DNA of 47,916 nucleotides from a virus (IMGVR_UViG_3300043436_003514:1-47916); one strand, 5' to 3'; positions 34,981 to 44,513 are shown, counted from the first letter of the stretch. The notes: generated from the sequence alone by a model not told the origin. Made by a program: numbers and translations.

Positions 34981-36234
34981 ATGGCAGCTACTAAATATAA
35001 TTTATATGGTTCTCCTTGTGGTTTAAATATTCAATTTAATGCAGTTGAATTTCCTGGTGGTGATATTTTAACTACAGGTCAAATTTATTACGTTGAATTT
35101 GATAATGGGGGTCAATTTTTCACAGGTTGTTTCTTAAACCAAGGAGCCAGTTTTGCAAACGTTTCATATACAGCAACAGTGTTAGGGGGTCAATTTGCGG
35201 ATTGTCCAACTTGTGAGGCATCATTAATAACCCCAACACCCACAACCACTAGTACTCCGACACCAACTCCAACAGGAACTGCGTCGGTAACACCAACCAA
35301 TACGACAACTCCAACCGTAACACCAACACAAACAGGTACTATTTCTATAACCCCAACAAACACTCCAACAGTAACTAAAACTCAAACAAACACCCCAACT
35401 CAAACAAATACTCCAACTCAAACAAATACTCCAACTAATACTAGTACTCAAACTCAAACTCCAAGTAATACACCAACACCAAGTAATACACCTGGTGTAT
35501 GTAAAACATATCAATTATATGGTGGAACGGGTGACACAACATTTGTCGGTAAAGATTGTAATGGATTTACATTTACAGTTCAAGTTCAGGCTTTTCAAAC
35601 ACTTACGACATGTGCCACAGAAATAATTATAATTCAAGGTAACGGGTCTTATGTTTCAATAGGTTCTTGTCCATTACCAACACCAACACCAACAGTAACA
35701 CCAACTAATACATCAAGTAATACACCAACACCATCAGTAACTACAACTAAAACTCCAACACAAACAGGAACTGCTGCAGTTACACCAACCCAAACACCTA
35801 CTCAAACCCAAACACCTACTCAAACCCAAACAGGAACTGCATCTGTAACTTCAACTCCTACACCAACTAAAACGCCAACTCAAACAGGAACTCCTACAGG
35901 AACTGCGGCGGTTACTCCAACACCAACTAAAACACCGACCTCAACTCCAACTCAAACAGGAACTGCATCGGTTACACCTACACCAACTAAAACTCCAACT
36001 CAAACAGGAACTCCAGCGGTAACTCCAAGTCCAACACCAACTTATTGGTTTACAGGTTTTTCAGCTGACCAACAATACGCATACACTTTAGATATCTTGG
36101 GTAACTTTAGTGGTGGAAGTGCTGATTTCTCAGGAGCATACGCACCTCACCCAGTCTTCTTGGATAATGAAGGAATACCAGTACAACAATTAAACGGAAT
36201 CACGTTAGGTGGTTTTAACGGATTAAATAACTAA
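34981..36234 (+). CDS. Thr/Pro-rich virion fibre or decoration protein
   Basis: 417 residues. Two related Cys-containing beta modules (KYNLYGSPCGLNIQF at the N terminus and CKTYQLYGGTGDTTFVGKDC at ~178) are each followed by long PT-repeat linkers of the form TPTxTxTPTQTGT (~82-175 and ~237-355). A final module of about 60 residues (YWFTGFSADQQYAY to GGFNGLNN) closes it. Such extended Thr/Pro stalks occur in head fibres and adhesins and may be O-glycosylated. The gene opens the head-module side of the map and has a late-type motif. No enzymatic function. Confidence 0.78.
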   Translation: MAATKYNLYGSPCGLNIQFNAVEFPGGDILTTGQIYYVEFDNGGQFFTGCFLNQGASFANVSYTATVLGGQFADCPTCEASLITPTPTTTSTPTPTPTGTASVTPTNTTTPTVTPTQTGTISITPTNTPTVTKTQTNTPTQTNTPTQTNTPTNTSTQTQTPSNTPTPSNTPGVCKTYQLYGGTGDTTFVGKDCNGFTFTVQVQAFQTLTTCATEIIIIQGNGSYVSIGSCPLPTPTPTVTPTNTSSNTPTPSVTTTKTPTQTGTAAVTPTQTPTQTQTPTQTQTGTASVTSTPTPTKTPTQTGTPTGTAAVTPTPTKTPTSTPTQTGTASVTPTPTKTPTQTGTPAVTPSPTPTYWFTGFSADQQYAYTLDILGNFSGGSADFSGAYAPHPVFLDNEGIPVQQLNGITLGGFNGLNN

Positions 36235-36253
36235 AAAATAAATAACAACAAAT

Positions 36254-37492
36254 ATGGCAGACTTAAAAGCAATTGGAAGTGAAAAACTTACAGGCCAAGA
36301 CAAGATAAATAGAATTATGGAAATTGCTAGATTTAAAGAGGCAACTCCTAAAACTATAAATGAAAATGCTACTTCAGAGTATTCGATTTCTCTTGCAGAT
36401 GGAAACAATTATCAAATTGTTAGAGAAAGACAAGGATATATTATTAAAAAAACTATTTCCGAATCTGAGACGGATTATATTGAACCTATGAAAAATAGAA
36501 AATACTATTCCTCGTATTCTCAAGCATTAAAAAGATTAAATCTTGTTGCGGGTGAGTTAAATAGAGTTAACGAAAATGAGGAAGGTGTTTCATTATACGG
36601 TGAACAAAAAAGATTCACATTAAAAACTCCAAAACCAGCGGCACCTGAAATGCCTGCAGGACCACCAGCAGAATTACCTGCGGCTCCTCCAGCGGTTCCA
36701 AGTCCTGAATTACCTCCATCTCCAATGGGTGGTGAAGAAATGCCGATGGATGACATGGGTGGTGAAGAAATGCCGATGGATGACATGGGTGGTGAAGATA
36801 TTGATGTTGACGTAGATGTTGATGCTGAAGGTGGAGAAACACCTGAAGACCAAATAACATTTAAAACGATTCAAAAATTAACAGGTAAATTAACTCAAAA
36901 AATTAGAACATTAGATAACGAAGATGGTATGACATCAGAAGATGTTAAGTACGTTATCAACATGATTTTATCGGCACTTGATTTAACTTCATTATCTGAA
37001 GAAGATAAAGAAGATATCATGTCAAAATTTGAAGAAGATGAAACTGAAGAATTTGGTCAAGAAGATGATATGGATGGTGAAGACTTTACAGATGACACTG
37101 AAGTTGAGGATATTCAAGCTGACATGGACGTACCTGTTGAAGGTTACGAAATGGAAGAAGAGGAGTACGGAAACGGAGCAATCTTTGATAGTATCTTTGG
37201 TGAGTCTAAAGTTGACAAAGTTATTTCAAAATACTTTGAAGTTTCTAAATCAGAAATTAGAGAACACAAAGAAAAACAAGTACAAAAACAATTACAAAAA
37301 AGAACAATCGTTAAAACAATCATGGAATCAGTAACGAAAATGACTGAAACTATTGAACAAGAATTGGCGGCTGAAAAATTTGTAAAAGAAAACGTAAATT
37401 CTAAATTTATTGGGGTTACTAATAAAAAGAATTTAGTGTTTGAAACTAAATCAGGTCAAGTTAAAATAACACCAAACGGAGAAATTCTATGA
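36254..37492 (+). CDS. Acidic head-region protein (412 aa)
   Basis: The N terminus carries a targeting-like helix (MADLKAIGSEKLTGQDKINR). A Pro/Ala-rich linker (~126-155) and a Met/Asp/Glu-rich block containing MGGEEMPMDD repeated twice (~157-176) lead to a helical C-terminal half. The last 60 residues (KFVKENVNSKFIGVTNKKNL, ending PNGEIL) look like a small beta domain. It resembles scaffold or core proteins in composition. Not assigned; stop overlaps the next start (ATGAG). Confidence 0.65.
   Translation: MADLKAIGSEKLTGQDKINRIMEIARFKEATPKTINENATSEYSISLADGNNYQIVRERQGYIIKKTISESETDYIEPMKNRKYYSSYSQALKRLNLVAGELNRVNENEEGVSLYGEQKRFTLKTPKPAAPEMPAGPPAELPAAPPAVPSPELPPSPMGGEEMPMDDMGGEEMPMDDMGGEDIDVDVDVDAEGGETPEDQITFKTIQKLTGKLTQKIRTLDNEDGMTSEDVKYVINMILSALDLTSLSEEDKEDIMSKFEEDETEEFGQEDDMDGEDFTDDTEVEDIQADMDVPVEGYEMEEEEYGNGAIFDSIFGESKVDKVISKYFEVSKSEIREHKEKQVQKQLQKRTIVKTIMESVTKMTETIEQELAAEKFVKENVNSKFIGVTNKKNLVFETKSGQVKITPNGEIL
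36725..36784. repeat. 30-bp tandem duplication in coding sequence
   Basis: ATGGGTGGTGAAGAAATGCC... occurs twice in exact 30-bp units, with 14 bases of a third copy after it. It encodes MGGEEMPMDD repeats. Confidence 0.95.
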
Positions 37493-37884
37493 GTTATTTA
37501 ACTTATGTTAATGGACTTGGTCCTAACTATAAGGGAGATAATTTATATGAGTTTATTTTTTCGGATAGTTTGGATGTTTGGGGTGACTCATGGGAGAGTA
37601 GACCTTCAAACGGTTATCCAACACCACCTGAATTAAAATATATTAAGAAAGTAGGAGTTCTGAGAAATACTGATTTAAAATTGGAATTGATTCAGAACTC
37701 CGATTTTTTTTGTATGATAGATGCGATGGACGATGTTGTTGCATTAGCCTGGGAAACAGAAGAATTGGAAGGACAAAAAAGATTGGTCTTTAGATTTGGA
37801 TGTACCGAAAAAGAAATAAAAGATAAACTCTATGAAAGAGATTTAATTTTGGAATTTGAACAAAAAGTAGTCTATGAAAACTAA
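37489..37884 (+). CDS. Conserved head-module hypothetical protein (131 aa)
   Basis: MSYLTYVNGLGPNYKGDNLY then EFIFSDSLDVWGDSWESRPS is an aromatic, acidic protein with no recognised catalytic motif. It overlaps both neighbours (4 and 11 nt), so it is translationally coupled to genes upstream of the terminase and is probably structural or an assembly factor. Confidence 0.65.
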   Translation: MSYLTYVNGLGPNYKGDNLYEFIFSDSLDVWGDSWESRPSNGYPTPPELKYIKKVGVLRNTDLKLELIQNSDFFCMIDAMDDVVALAWETEELEGQKRLVFRFGCTEKEIKDKLYERDLILEFEQKVVYEN

Positions 37885-38650
37885 TATAAAAGCACTTCAA
37901 CTAATTGAAAAAGGTTTATCTTCTAACACTGTTAGTAAGTTAAACGAATCTCAAATTAATGTATTACACACAAAAATGTTTACTGAACAAGCGACAAATC
38001 CAAAAGTTGCTCAGAAAATGAAAGACATTGGAGCATTAAATCAACAACTTACTTCGGTTGAACTTAAAATGAAAAACCTTGGTTTGGAGGAAGATGATGA
38101 TTTTGATTTGGATGCTGACCAAGCCTATACAGGACAACAAGGTTCTCATGATGAATATCAGGCATCTGATGATGGTATGGATGATGATACATCGCCAGAA
38201 AACCATGATAGTAAAATGATTGGTATGTCTGAAGAAAAAGACGGAGAACCAAATCCATATTCTATTTGTCACGCACAAGTTGGACCTAAAAAATCAAGAA
38301 AATTTGAAAGATGTGTAATGTCTGTAAAAAAACAGCTTAAAGAAGGAAAAAATCCCGTATCTTTGTTTTTAGAAACTCAAATAGAAAAAATCGTGGAAAG
38401 AAACATGCCTCCAAAAATTACAAAAGGTGACTTAGTTAGATACATTTCAGAACAAGGTACTGCTCCGTCACCAACAACAAAACCAGCACCAACAAAACCT
38501 GGTGTATCTCCTGGTAAAAAACCAAGACCTGCACATCCAGGTAAGAATCCAAATCCAGGTGAAAATCCCGCACCAAAGGCGAAAAAAGTTTCCCCTGAAG
38601 ATGCGAAAGAAAAAGTGATTGACGTTATAATGCAAATACTACAAAAATAA
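37874..38650 (+). CDS. Head-module hypothetical protein (258 aa)
   Basis: Three parts: a helical N terminus with a KLNESQINVLHTKMFTEQ segment, an acidic middle (EEDDDFDLDADQAYTGQQ), and a Pro/Lys-rich linker (KPAPTKPGVSPGKKPRPAHP) with a terminal helix. A CHAQVGPKKSRKFERCVMSV segment in the middle has a conserved-looking Cys pair. The linker and acidic parts suggest a virion or scaffold role. Not assigned. Confidence 0.6.
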   Translation: MKTNIKALQLIEKGLSSNTVSKLNESQINVLHTKMFTEQATNPKVAQKMKDIGALNQQLTSVELKMKNLGLEEDDDFDLDADQAYTGQQGSHDEYQASDDGMDDDTSPENHDSKMIGMSEEKDGEPNPYSICHAQVGPKKSRKFERCVMSVKKQLKEGKNPVSLFLETQIEKIVERNMPPKITKGDLVRYISEQGTAPSPTTKPAPTKPGVSPGKKPRPAHPGKNPNPGENPAPKAKKVSPEDAKEKVIDVIMQILQK

Positions 38651-38652
38651 TC

Positions 38653-39954
38653 ATGGCAAGAAAAATTAAAGAACAAATCGATTACGGGAACAGACCCGAA
38701 AGAATGGACCCCAACCTTGAAAGAAAGTTGGCTAGTCCTGAAGGATTATATGCTACGAATCCTGCAATGAAAAAAGGTGCTGAAGACGTACAAAGATTGG
38801 TTAGTAAAAGATTTCAAAAAGTCGCTGATAAATTAAGCCAAGTTACAGGTATTGAAGACTTAAGTTCTCAACAAGTACAAGGTATGATTTATCAAGAGAT
38901 GATGAGAAAACTACCTAACATTATGAGAATCGAAGCCGCTCACAGAGATGAACTAATTGAGTTAGCGAAAGAAGCATCATTGGAAGACGCTGAGGTTCCT
39001 GCGGATTGGTATGAAATTGAAGCGTCTTTAGGGATGCCATCTACAGACAATTTCAGAATGCAACCTGAACCTGAAGATGATGACGAAGAAGATGAAGACG
39101 AAGATAAAAAAGAAAAATTACAATTCCCTTCTTTTGACATTGACGATTTAACTGATGAAGAAATACTTGAGTTAGAGAAACACAAAAGAAATATTATTAA
39201 TGCTCTTATTCAGGGAGCTGCAAAAAAAGGTCATTACCTTTTCCAAAAACCTGATGTAAAATCAAGATTAGATGCAATTGACCCTTCACTTTATGGTGAT
39301 TATTTGGGTATTATGGCAATCAACGATTTCTTATACTTTAGTATGGAACAGATGATTGAAATGATGAGTCAAACAGGTCAAGGAGTTGCAGGTAAAGTTG
39401 AATTAGAAGATACTGACGATGAAGACGGTGGTGGTGAAGGAGAAGAAGGTGAAGAAAGACCTGATACTAGAATTGTTGCAACAGGTTTAATTTTCCCAAT
39501 CCTTTGTCATGAAATTATTAAAGGTTTGGAAGAAGCTAAAGGTAGACATGGTTTACCATCGGACCCTGGCATGAGAGAAAAAGTTATGGGTCAAGTAGAC
39601 ACATTAGCAAATGAACCAATGCAATTACGTATTGGTCCTGAAATTGTTGAAAAAATACGTTTCGCATTACCTGATGATATTTTTGACCCTGAATATAAAG
39701 GATTGATTAATTGGTTCCATATCTTATTATATCAAATTGAGGCCAAAGAATTCTTGGAAATTATCGGAAATGCTATATCAGAAGACTCAACTAAATTGTC
39801 AAGAGCTAAAAAACGATTTGAAGAAATTGTTAGAGAAGCTAAGCAAATGAAAGATGAGTATGACAATTACAAAGAGGAAGAGAATATCGACCCTGATGAT
39901 GATGATGGATTAGATGATTTCTTAAGTGGTTTAGGCATAACAAGACCTAACTAA
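38653..39954 (+). CDS. Acidic structural or assembly protein upstream of the terminase
   Basis: 433 residues. The N-terminal ~120 residues are helical (KGAEDVQRLVSKRFQKVADK). An acidic spacer (EPEDDDEEDEDEDKKEK, ~137-153) separates it from a well-ordered ~200-residue domain (DYLGIMAINDFLYFSMEQMI; VATGLIFPILCHEIIKGLEE) and a charged C-terminal tail. Position directly before terL fits a neck, packaging or small-terminase-like protein, but there is no sequence proof. Confidence 0.65.
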   Translation: MARKIKEQIDYGNRPERMDPNLERKLASPEGLYATNPAMKKGAEDVQRLVSKRFQKVADKLSQVTGIEDLSSQQVQGMIYQEMMRKLPNIMRIEAAHRDELIELAKEASLEDAEVPADWYEIEASLGMPSTDNFRMQPEPEDDDEEDEDEDKKEKLQFPSFDIDDLTDEEILELEKHKRNIINALIQGAAKKGHYLFQKPDVKSRLDAIDPSLYGDYLGIMAINDFLYFSMEQMIEMMSQTGQGVAGKVELEDTDDEDGGGEGEEGEERPDTRIVATGLIFPILCHEIIKGLEEAKGRHGLPSDPGMREKVMGQVDTLANEPMQLRIGPEIVEKIRFALPDDIFDPEYKGLINWFHILLYQIEAKEFLEIIGNAISEDSTKLSRAKKRFEEIVREAKQMKDEYDNYKEEENIDPDDDDGLDDFLSGLGITRPN

Positions 39955-39959
39955 CATGT

Positions 39960-41720
39960 GTGAATAAAGAACAACTGATTATAGAGGTAACGAAGTGTAT
40001 GAGGAACACACCTTATGCACTTCGTACTTATTTACAGACATACGATAATACCGTATCAAAATACGTCCCATTAGATTTATTCCCCGACCAAGTTAGTCTT
40101 ATAGAAGACTATGATACATACAACGAAAACATTGCGTTAAAGTATCGTCAGGCGGGTGTATCCACAGTAACTGCAGCTTGGATATCAAAAAGATTGGTTT
40201 TTGCCAAGAAAAACAAACCAGAAAAAATTCTTATTATTGCCAACAAATTGGATACATCTATGGAGATGGCAAATAAGGTTAGGGGGTTCACAGAACAATG
40301 GCCTGAATGGGTTGGTGTTGGATTCTCAAAAGAAAAAAATTCACAACGACATTTTAAATTAACCAACAACTGTGAAGTTAAAGCCGTGGCTACCTCACGA
40401 GATGCCTTGAGGGGTTATACTCCCACCATCCTTGTATTTGACGAGGCGGCGTTTATCGAGGCAGACTCAGACTTCTGGTCAGCCTGTATGGCTTCACTAT
40501 CTACGGGTGGTAAGGTAATTGTTGTATCCACACCAAACGGATATGACCCCATCTATTATGAAATCTACGACCAGTCATTAAGGAACATGAACGATTTCAA
40601 AATATCTGAGATGTTTTGGTATCGTGACCCAAGATATACAAAAGATTTGTATATGGTTAAAACTCCTGACTTGGTCCATTTCTTATTAAACCGAGAAGAA
40701 TATTCTGACAAAGATGTTATTGACTTATCTATGGAAAATCCATACGAAAGAGACCATACCATTGTAACTGACTATATTGAACAAGGATACAAACCATGTT
40801 CCGCTTGGTTTGAAAGTATGGTTAAGAAATTAAAGTTTGATAGACGTAAAGTTGCTCAAGAGTTAGAATGTGACTTTTTAGGTTCGGGTGATAATGTATT
40901 CGAATCTGAATTGATGCAAGAAATCTCTAAAAATAGTTTACGTGACCCACAAGCCAAGTTAATGGGAGGTTCACTATGGATATTTAAAGAGCCTGTAAAC
41001 GGACATAAGTACGTAATGGGTGTCGATGTATCAAGAGGTGACTCCGAAGACTTCTCAAGTATTGAAATTATTGATTTTGACACAAGAGAACAAGTATTGG
41101 AATATGTTGCCAAGGTTCCACCAGATGTATTAGCAGAAATTGCTTATAAATGGGGGACAATGTATAATGCTTACTGTGTAATTGATATCACGGGAGGTAT
41201 GGGCATTTCTACCGCAAGAAAATTACAAGAATTAAGTTATCAAGGTGGATTATACGTTGATAATGTTGATACAAGTAATAAGTGGAAATGGGACCCAAAA
41301 ATTAACGATAAGATACCAGGTATTAACTTTAACTCAAAAAGGGTTCAGATTATTGCTGCATTTGAAGAAAATGTTAGACACGGATTTAAAGTATATTCGA
41401 GCAGATTATATAATGAGATGAATACCTTCATTTACATTAATGGAAGACCAGACCACCAAAAAGGACACCATGATGACTGTATCATGGGAGTTTCTATGGC
41501 ATTATATGTCGCTGAAAAATCATTCCAATCTTTAGAAAAGGTTACTAACCACACTAAAGCAATGATTAACTCATGGGCAACCAATGTTAATGAGAACAAA
41601 AACTCTTCCGAATTCTTTAATCCAATGGTTCCACAGATGGGTAGAGGTAATGGTATGGGTAATCATGGTGAAGCAACTAAAGCTGATTACCAAAAATACG
41701 GATGGCTATTTGGTGGCTGA
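39960..41720 (+). CDS. terL: Terminase large subunit (T4 gp17-like)
   Basis: 586 residues from GTG 39960. The ATPase domain has the non-classical Walker A KYRQAGVST (61-69), Walker B ILVFDEAAF (Asp161, Glu162) and a coupling-motif region STPNGYD (~190). The RNase H-like nuclease domain has Asp356 in MGVDVSRGDSED, Asp409 in CVIDITGGMG and a late acidic site in HHDDCIMGVSMA (~505). It cuts concatemeric DNA and pumps it into the head through the portal. Length and order are typical of T4-like phages. Confidence 0.96.
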   Translation: MNKEQLIIEVTKCMRNTPYALRTYLQTYDNTVSKYVPLDLFPDQVSLIEDYDTYNENIALKYRQAGVSTVTAAWISKRLVFAKKNKPEKILIIANKLDTSMEMANKVRGFTEQWPEWVGVGFSKEKNSQRHFKLTNNCEVKAVATSRDALRGYTPTILVFDEAAFIEADSDFWSACMASLSTGGKVIVVSTPNGYDPIYYEIYDQSLRNMNDFKISEMFWYRDPRYTKDLYMVKTPDLVHFLLNREEYSDKDVIDLSMENPYERDHTIVTDYIEQGYKPCSAWFESMVKKLKFDRRKVAQELECDFLGSGDNVFESELMQEISKNSLRDPQAKLMGGSLWIFKEPVNGHKYVMGVDVSRGDSEDFSSIEIIDFDTREQVLEYVAKVPPDVLAEIAYKWGTMYNAYCVIDITGGMGISTARKLQELSYQGGLYVDNVDTSNKWKWDPKINDKIPGINFNSKRVQIIAAFEENVRHGFKVYSSRLYNEMNTFIYINGRPDHQKGHHDDCIMGVSMALYVAEKSFQSLEKVTNHTKAMINSWATNVNENKNSSEFFNPMVPQMGRGNGMGNHGEATKADYQKYGWLFGG

Positions 41721-41724
41721 TAAG

Positions 41725-41731
41725 TATTTAT
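41725..41731 (+). promoter_or_regulatory. Candidate phage late promoter (TATTTAT)
   Basis: TATTTAT 29 nt before the portal ATG at 41761. Confidence 0.4.
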
Positions 41732-41760
41732 ATTATCAAAGTAATTAGTAAGATTGTAAT

Positions 41761-43608
41761 ATGAGCGAACAAAATCTAACGGTATGGCAGAGGTTATCCC
41801 AAACATTCGGGCCAAATTCATTATTGAAACAAGATTATCCGACGTTTAAGTTCGATAAAAAGGAACTCCTACGTACCACAAACCGTGATGATTATGAAAG
41901 GGAGAAACTCCAAGCTCAACAAACATTTTATTTAACAAATCAATGGGCTAAAGTTGAAAACAACTTATATTCCCAAGCAATTTATTATGAACCATCAAGA
42001 TTGTCTGCCCAATATGACTACGAGTCAATGGAGTATACACCTGAGATTTCTGCGGCATTAGATATCTATTCTGAAGAATCTACAACAACAAATGAAGATG
42101 GTTTTATTTTACAAATCTATTCTGAATCAAAAAGAATTAAATCTGTATTGGCAGATTTATTTAACAATGCCCTTGATATTAACACTAACTTACCGATGTG
42201 GACAAGAAACACTTGTAAGTATGGTGATAACTTTGTTTACCTTAAATTAGACCCTGAAAAAGGGATTGTCGGTTGTCAACAATTACCAACAATTGAAATT
42301 GAACGTCATGAGGTTGGTGTAACTGCCAAAATCACTATTGATATTACACAAGAAAAAGATGAGAACAAAAAGGCTCTTCACTTTACTTGGAAAAATAGAA
42401 ACATGGAATTCCAATCATGGGAGATTGCTCACTTCAGATTATTAGGTGATGACAGAAAACTTCCTTATGGTACATCTATGTTGGAAAAGGCGAGACGTAT
42501 TTGGAAACAGTTATTGTTATCAGAAGATGCAATGTTAATTTATCGTACATCAAGAGCACCTGAAAGAAGAATGTTTAAAGTATTCGTGGGTAACATGAAT
42601 GACGATGACGTTGAAGCATACGTAAACCGTGTTGCCAACAAGTTCAAAAGAGAACAAGTTGTGGATTCAAAAACAGGAAACGTAGATATGAGATTCAACC
42701 AAATGGCTGTTGACCAAGATTATTTTATCCCTGTTCGTGACCCTGCGGCACCAGACCCAATAACAACATTACCTGGAGCAACAAACTTATCAGAGATTGC
42801 CGATATTGAATATATTCAAAAGAAATTATTAACCGCACTTCGTGTTCCTAAAGCGTTTTTAGGATTTGAAGAAGTTGTTGGTGATGGTAAAAACTTATCA
42901 TTACAAGATATTCGTTTTGCTCGTACAATCAACAGAATTCAAAAAAGCATGATTGCCGAGTTAAACAAAATTGCAATCGTTCACTTATTCTTATTAGGAT
43001 TTGAAGACGAATTACAAAACTTTACGTTAGGTCTTACTAACCCTTCTACCCAAGCAGATTTATTAAAAATCGACGTATGGAAAGAAAAAGTATTATTGTA
43101 TAAAGATTTGGTTGCTGACCCTGGAAACGGTATTCAACCTACATCATCTACATGGGCTAAGAAACACATCTTTGGTTGGTCTGATGAAGAAATCAGATTG
43201 GATTTACAACAACAAAGAATTGAAAGAGCGGTTGGTGAAGAACTTAAAGCAACTCCTACAGTTATTACCAAAACAGGTTTATTTGATAATATTGACAAGT
43301 TATACGGAAGTACTACAGGTGGTACTGCAACTGCAGCGGCAACCACAGGAGATGAAGATATGGGGGCAGTTCCTTCATTTGGTGGCGGAGGATTTGAAAC
43401 CGCACCTGCAGGGGGTGAAGAAGCTCCACCAGCGGCGGAAGAAACTCCACCAGCAGGAGGTGAGGTTACACCTGAATCCAAAAAAGAAAGAATGAATATT
43501 CTTTTAGAAAGTGGATTTGCAAAACAAAACAGATTTTTTAATTTAGACCAAGGTCAAGATTCTTTAGGAGAAATTTCAAAAGAATTAGATAAGTTGTTAA
43601 ACTCGTAA
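41761..43608 (+). CDS. Portal protein (T4 gp20-like)
   Basis: 615 residues, directly after terL. YDYESMEYTPEISAALDIYS and EESTTTNEDG near residue 85-115, the WEIAHFRLLGDDRKLPYGTS segment (~221-240), SRAPERRMFKVFVGNM (~263-278) and the LTALRVPKAFLGFEE stretch are those of gp20-type portals. The C-terminal ~90 residues are a Gly/Ala/Pro/Glu-rich tail, longer than in T4. Twelve copies should form the ring at the head vertex through which DNA passes and on which the prohead is nucleated. Confidence 0.95.
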   Translation: MSEQNLTVWQRLSQTFGPNSLLKQDYPTFKFDKKELLRTTNRDDYEREKLQAQQTFYLTNQWAKVENNLYSQAIYYEPSRLSAQYDYESMEYTPEISAALDIYSEESTTTNEDGFILQIYSESKRIKSVLADLFNNALDINTNLPMWTRNTCKYGDNFVYLKLDPEKGIVGCQQLPTIEIERHEVGVTAKITIDITQEKDENKKALHFTWKNRNMEFQSWEIAHFRLLGDDRKLPYGTSMLEKARRIWKQLLLSEDAMLIYRTSRAPERRMFKVFVGNMNDDDVEAYVNRVANKFKREQVVDSKTGNVDMRFNQMAVDQDYFIPVRDPAAPDPITTLPGATNLSEIADIEYIQKKLLTALRVPKAFLGFEEVVGDGKNLSLQDIRFARTINRIQKSMIAELNKIAIVHLFLLGFEDELQNFTLGLTNPSTQADLLKIDVWKEKVLLYKDLVADPGNGIQPTSSTWAKKHIFGWSDEEIRLDLQQQRIERAVGEELKATPTVITKTGLFDNIDKLYGSTTGGTATAAATTGDEDMGAVPSFGGGGFETAPAGGEEAPPAAEETPPAGGEVTPESKKERMNILLESGFAKQNRFFNLDQGQDSLGEISKELDKLLNS

Positions 43609-43615
43609 TATTTAT
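43609..43615 (+). promoter_or_regulatory. Candidate phage late promoter (TATTTAT)
   Basis: TATTTAT 16 nt before the ATG at 43632. Confidence 0.45.
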
Positions 43616-43631
43616 ATTGAAAACAGACAAA

Positions 43632-44333
43632 ATGACTTTCGGACAAATTAAATCCATAATTGAAAACAATTTATTAGAATCCTACAAAAATGAGCAGGAG
43701 TTTAAAAAATCGTTAAAAGAGTTCAAACACAATGTTTTGAGCAATAAGAATATGTCAAAATTATATTCTTTATACGACCAATTAACAACACCTCAAGGAT
43801 TAACTGAAAATGACGCCAAAGACTTTCTTGATGAAGGTGTTAGTTTAATTCAAAAACTATTACCGTCAATTAAAACTCCAAAAACTGTAACTGAAAACGT
43901 TGAGAACAAATATTCTGACGTTGATGTTCTTGTATACACAAACAAGTTAGATTTAATGGAGAGATTAAAATCTAAGAAAAATTTAATTCAAACATTAACG
44001 TTAGACAAAAAATCAACCATAAAGGAAACAATCAACATTCCTTTAAAATCTATGATTTCTATTGCTAATCACACTTTGAATAACTATATTGATAATCTTG
44101 ACGAAACCGCAAAAAAAGAATTCATTCAATTAATGTCTGAAGATACTTCATTACTTAAAGAAAAATTTGAAACTTTAAGAGAGAGTACAATAACTAAATT
44201 GAACACTCTTTTAGAAAACGAAAACGAGTTTGAAATTAAGACAAAATTGTCAGAAACAATCGATAGATTGAAAGTCGAAAAATTTGACCAGCTTAATTTC
44301 CTTAAGTTAAAAGGCTTAGAAGAATCAATCTAA
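43632..44333 (+). CDS. Head-module hypothetical protein, probable core/internal protein
   Basis: 233 residues from ATG 43632; an in-frame TTG at 43617 overlaps the promoter motif. MTFGQIKSIIENNLLESYKN resembles the amphipathic targeting peptides of T4 core proteins. The rest is an almost continuous Lys/Glu/Leu-rich helix with QGLTEN and TVTEN segments that could be prohead-protease sites. It lies between the portal and protease, where T4 carries core genes 67 and 68. Confidence 0.65.
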   Translation: MTFGQIKSIIENNLLESYKNEQEFKKSLKEFKHNVLSNKNMSKLYSLYDQLTTPQGLTENDAKDFLDEGVSLIQKLLPSIKTPKTVTENVENKYSDVDVLVYTNKLDLMERLKSKKNLIQTLTLDKKSTIKETINIPLKSMISIANHTLNNYIDNLDETAKKEFIQLMSEDTSLLKEKFETLRESTITKLNTLLENENEFEIKTKLSETIDRLKVEKFDQLNFLKLKGLEESI

Positions 44334-44513
44334 TTTAGATTTCATCTTTTGAACGTAAGACGCTTTCAACTTTTGTTGTCTTCTTTCCACCGATTTTTTA
44401 ACAAATTCTTTCTTACCAAACAACATCTGATTTTGTTTAGTTTTAATTACTTTTGACTTTAATGTCTTTAGGGCTTTTTCTATCCCATCTTTTTTTACAT
44501 CTACTTTTAACAT
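44325..44513 (-). CDS. rpsU: Ribosomal protein bS21
   Basis: 62 residues from ATG 44513. MLKVDVKKDGIEKALKTLKS and the basic tail FVKKSVERRQQKLKASYVQK have the bS21 form: short beta start, helix with K..K, then a highly basic helix with the (E/K)RR.xK.KA signature. Longer in-frame starts upstream enter a non-coding gap. bS21 binds the small-subunit platform next to the mRNA exit and the 3' end of 16S rRNA. It is the only minus-strand gene in the head module. A phage copy could replace or compete with the host protein and change initiation. Confidence 0.88.
   Translation of the reverse strand: MLKVDVKKDGIEKALKTLKSKVIKTKQNQMLFGKKEFVKKSVERRQQKLKASYVQKMKSKLD

Noticed and set aside
35221-36045. 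Repeats in the Thr/Pro-rich gene as a possible CRISPR-like array
   Set aside because: They are short in-frame codon repeats without constant repeat length or unique spacers.
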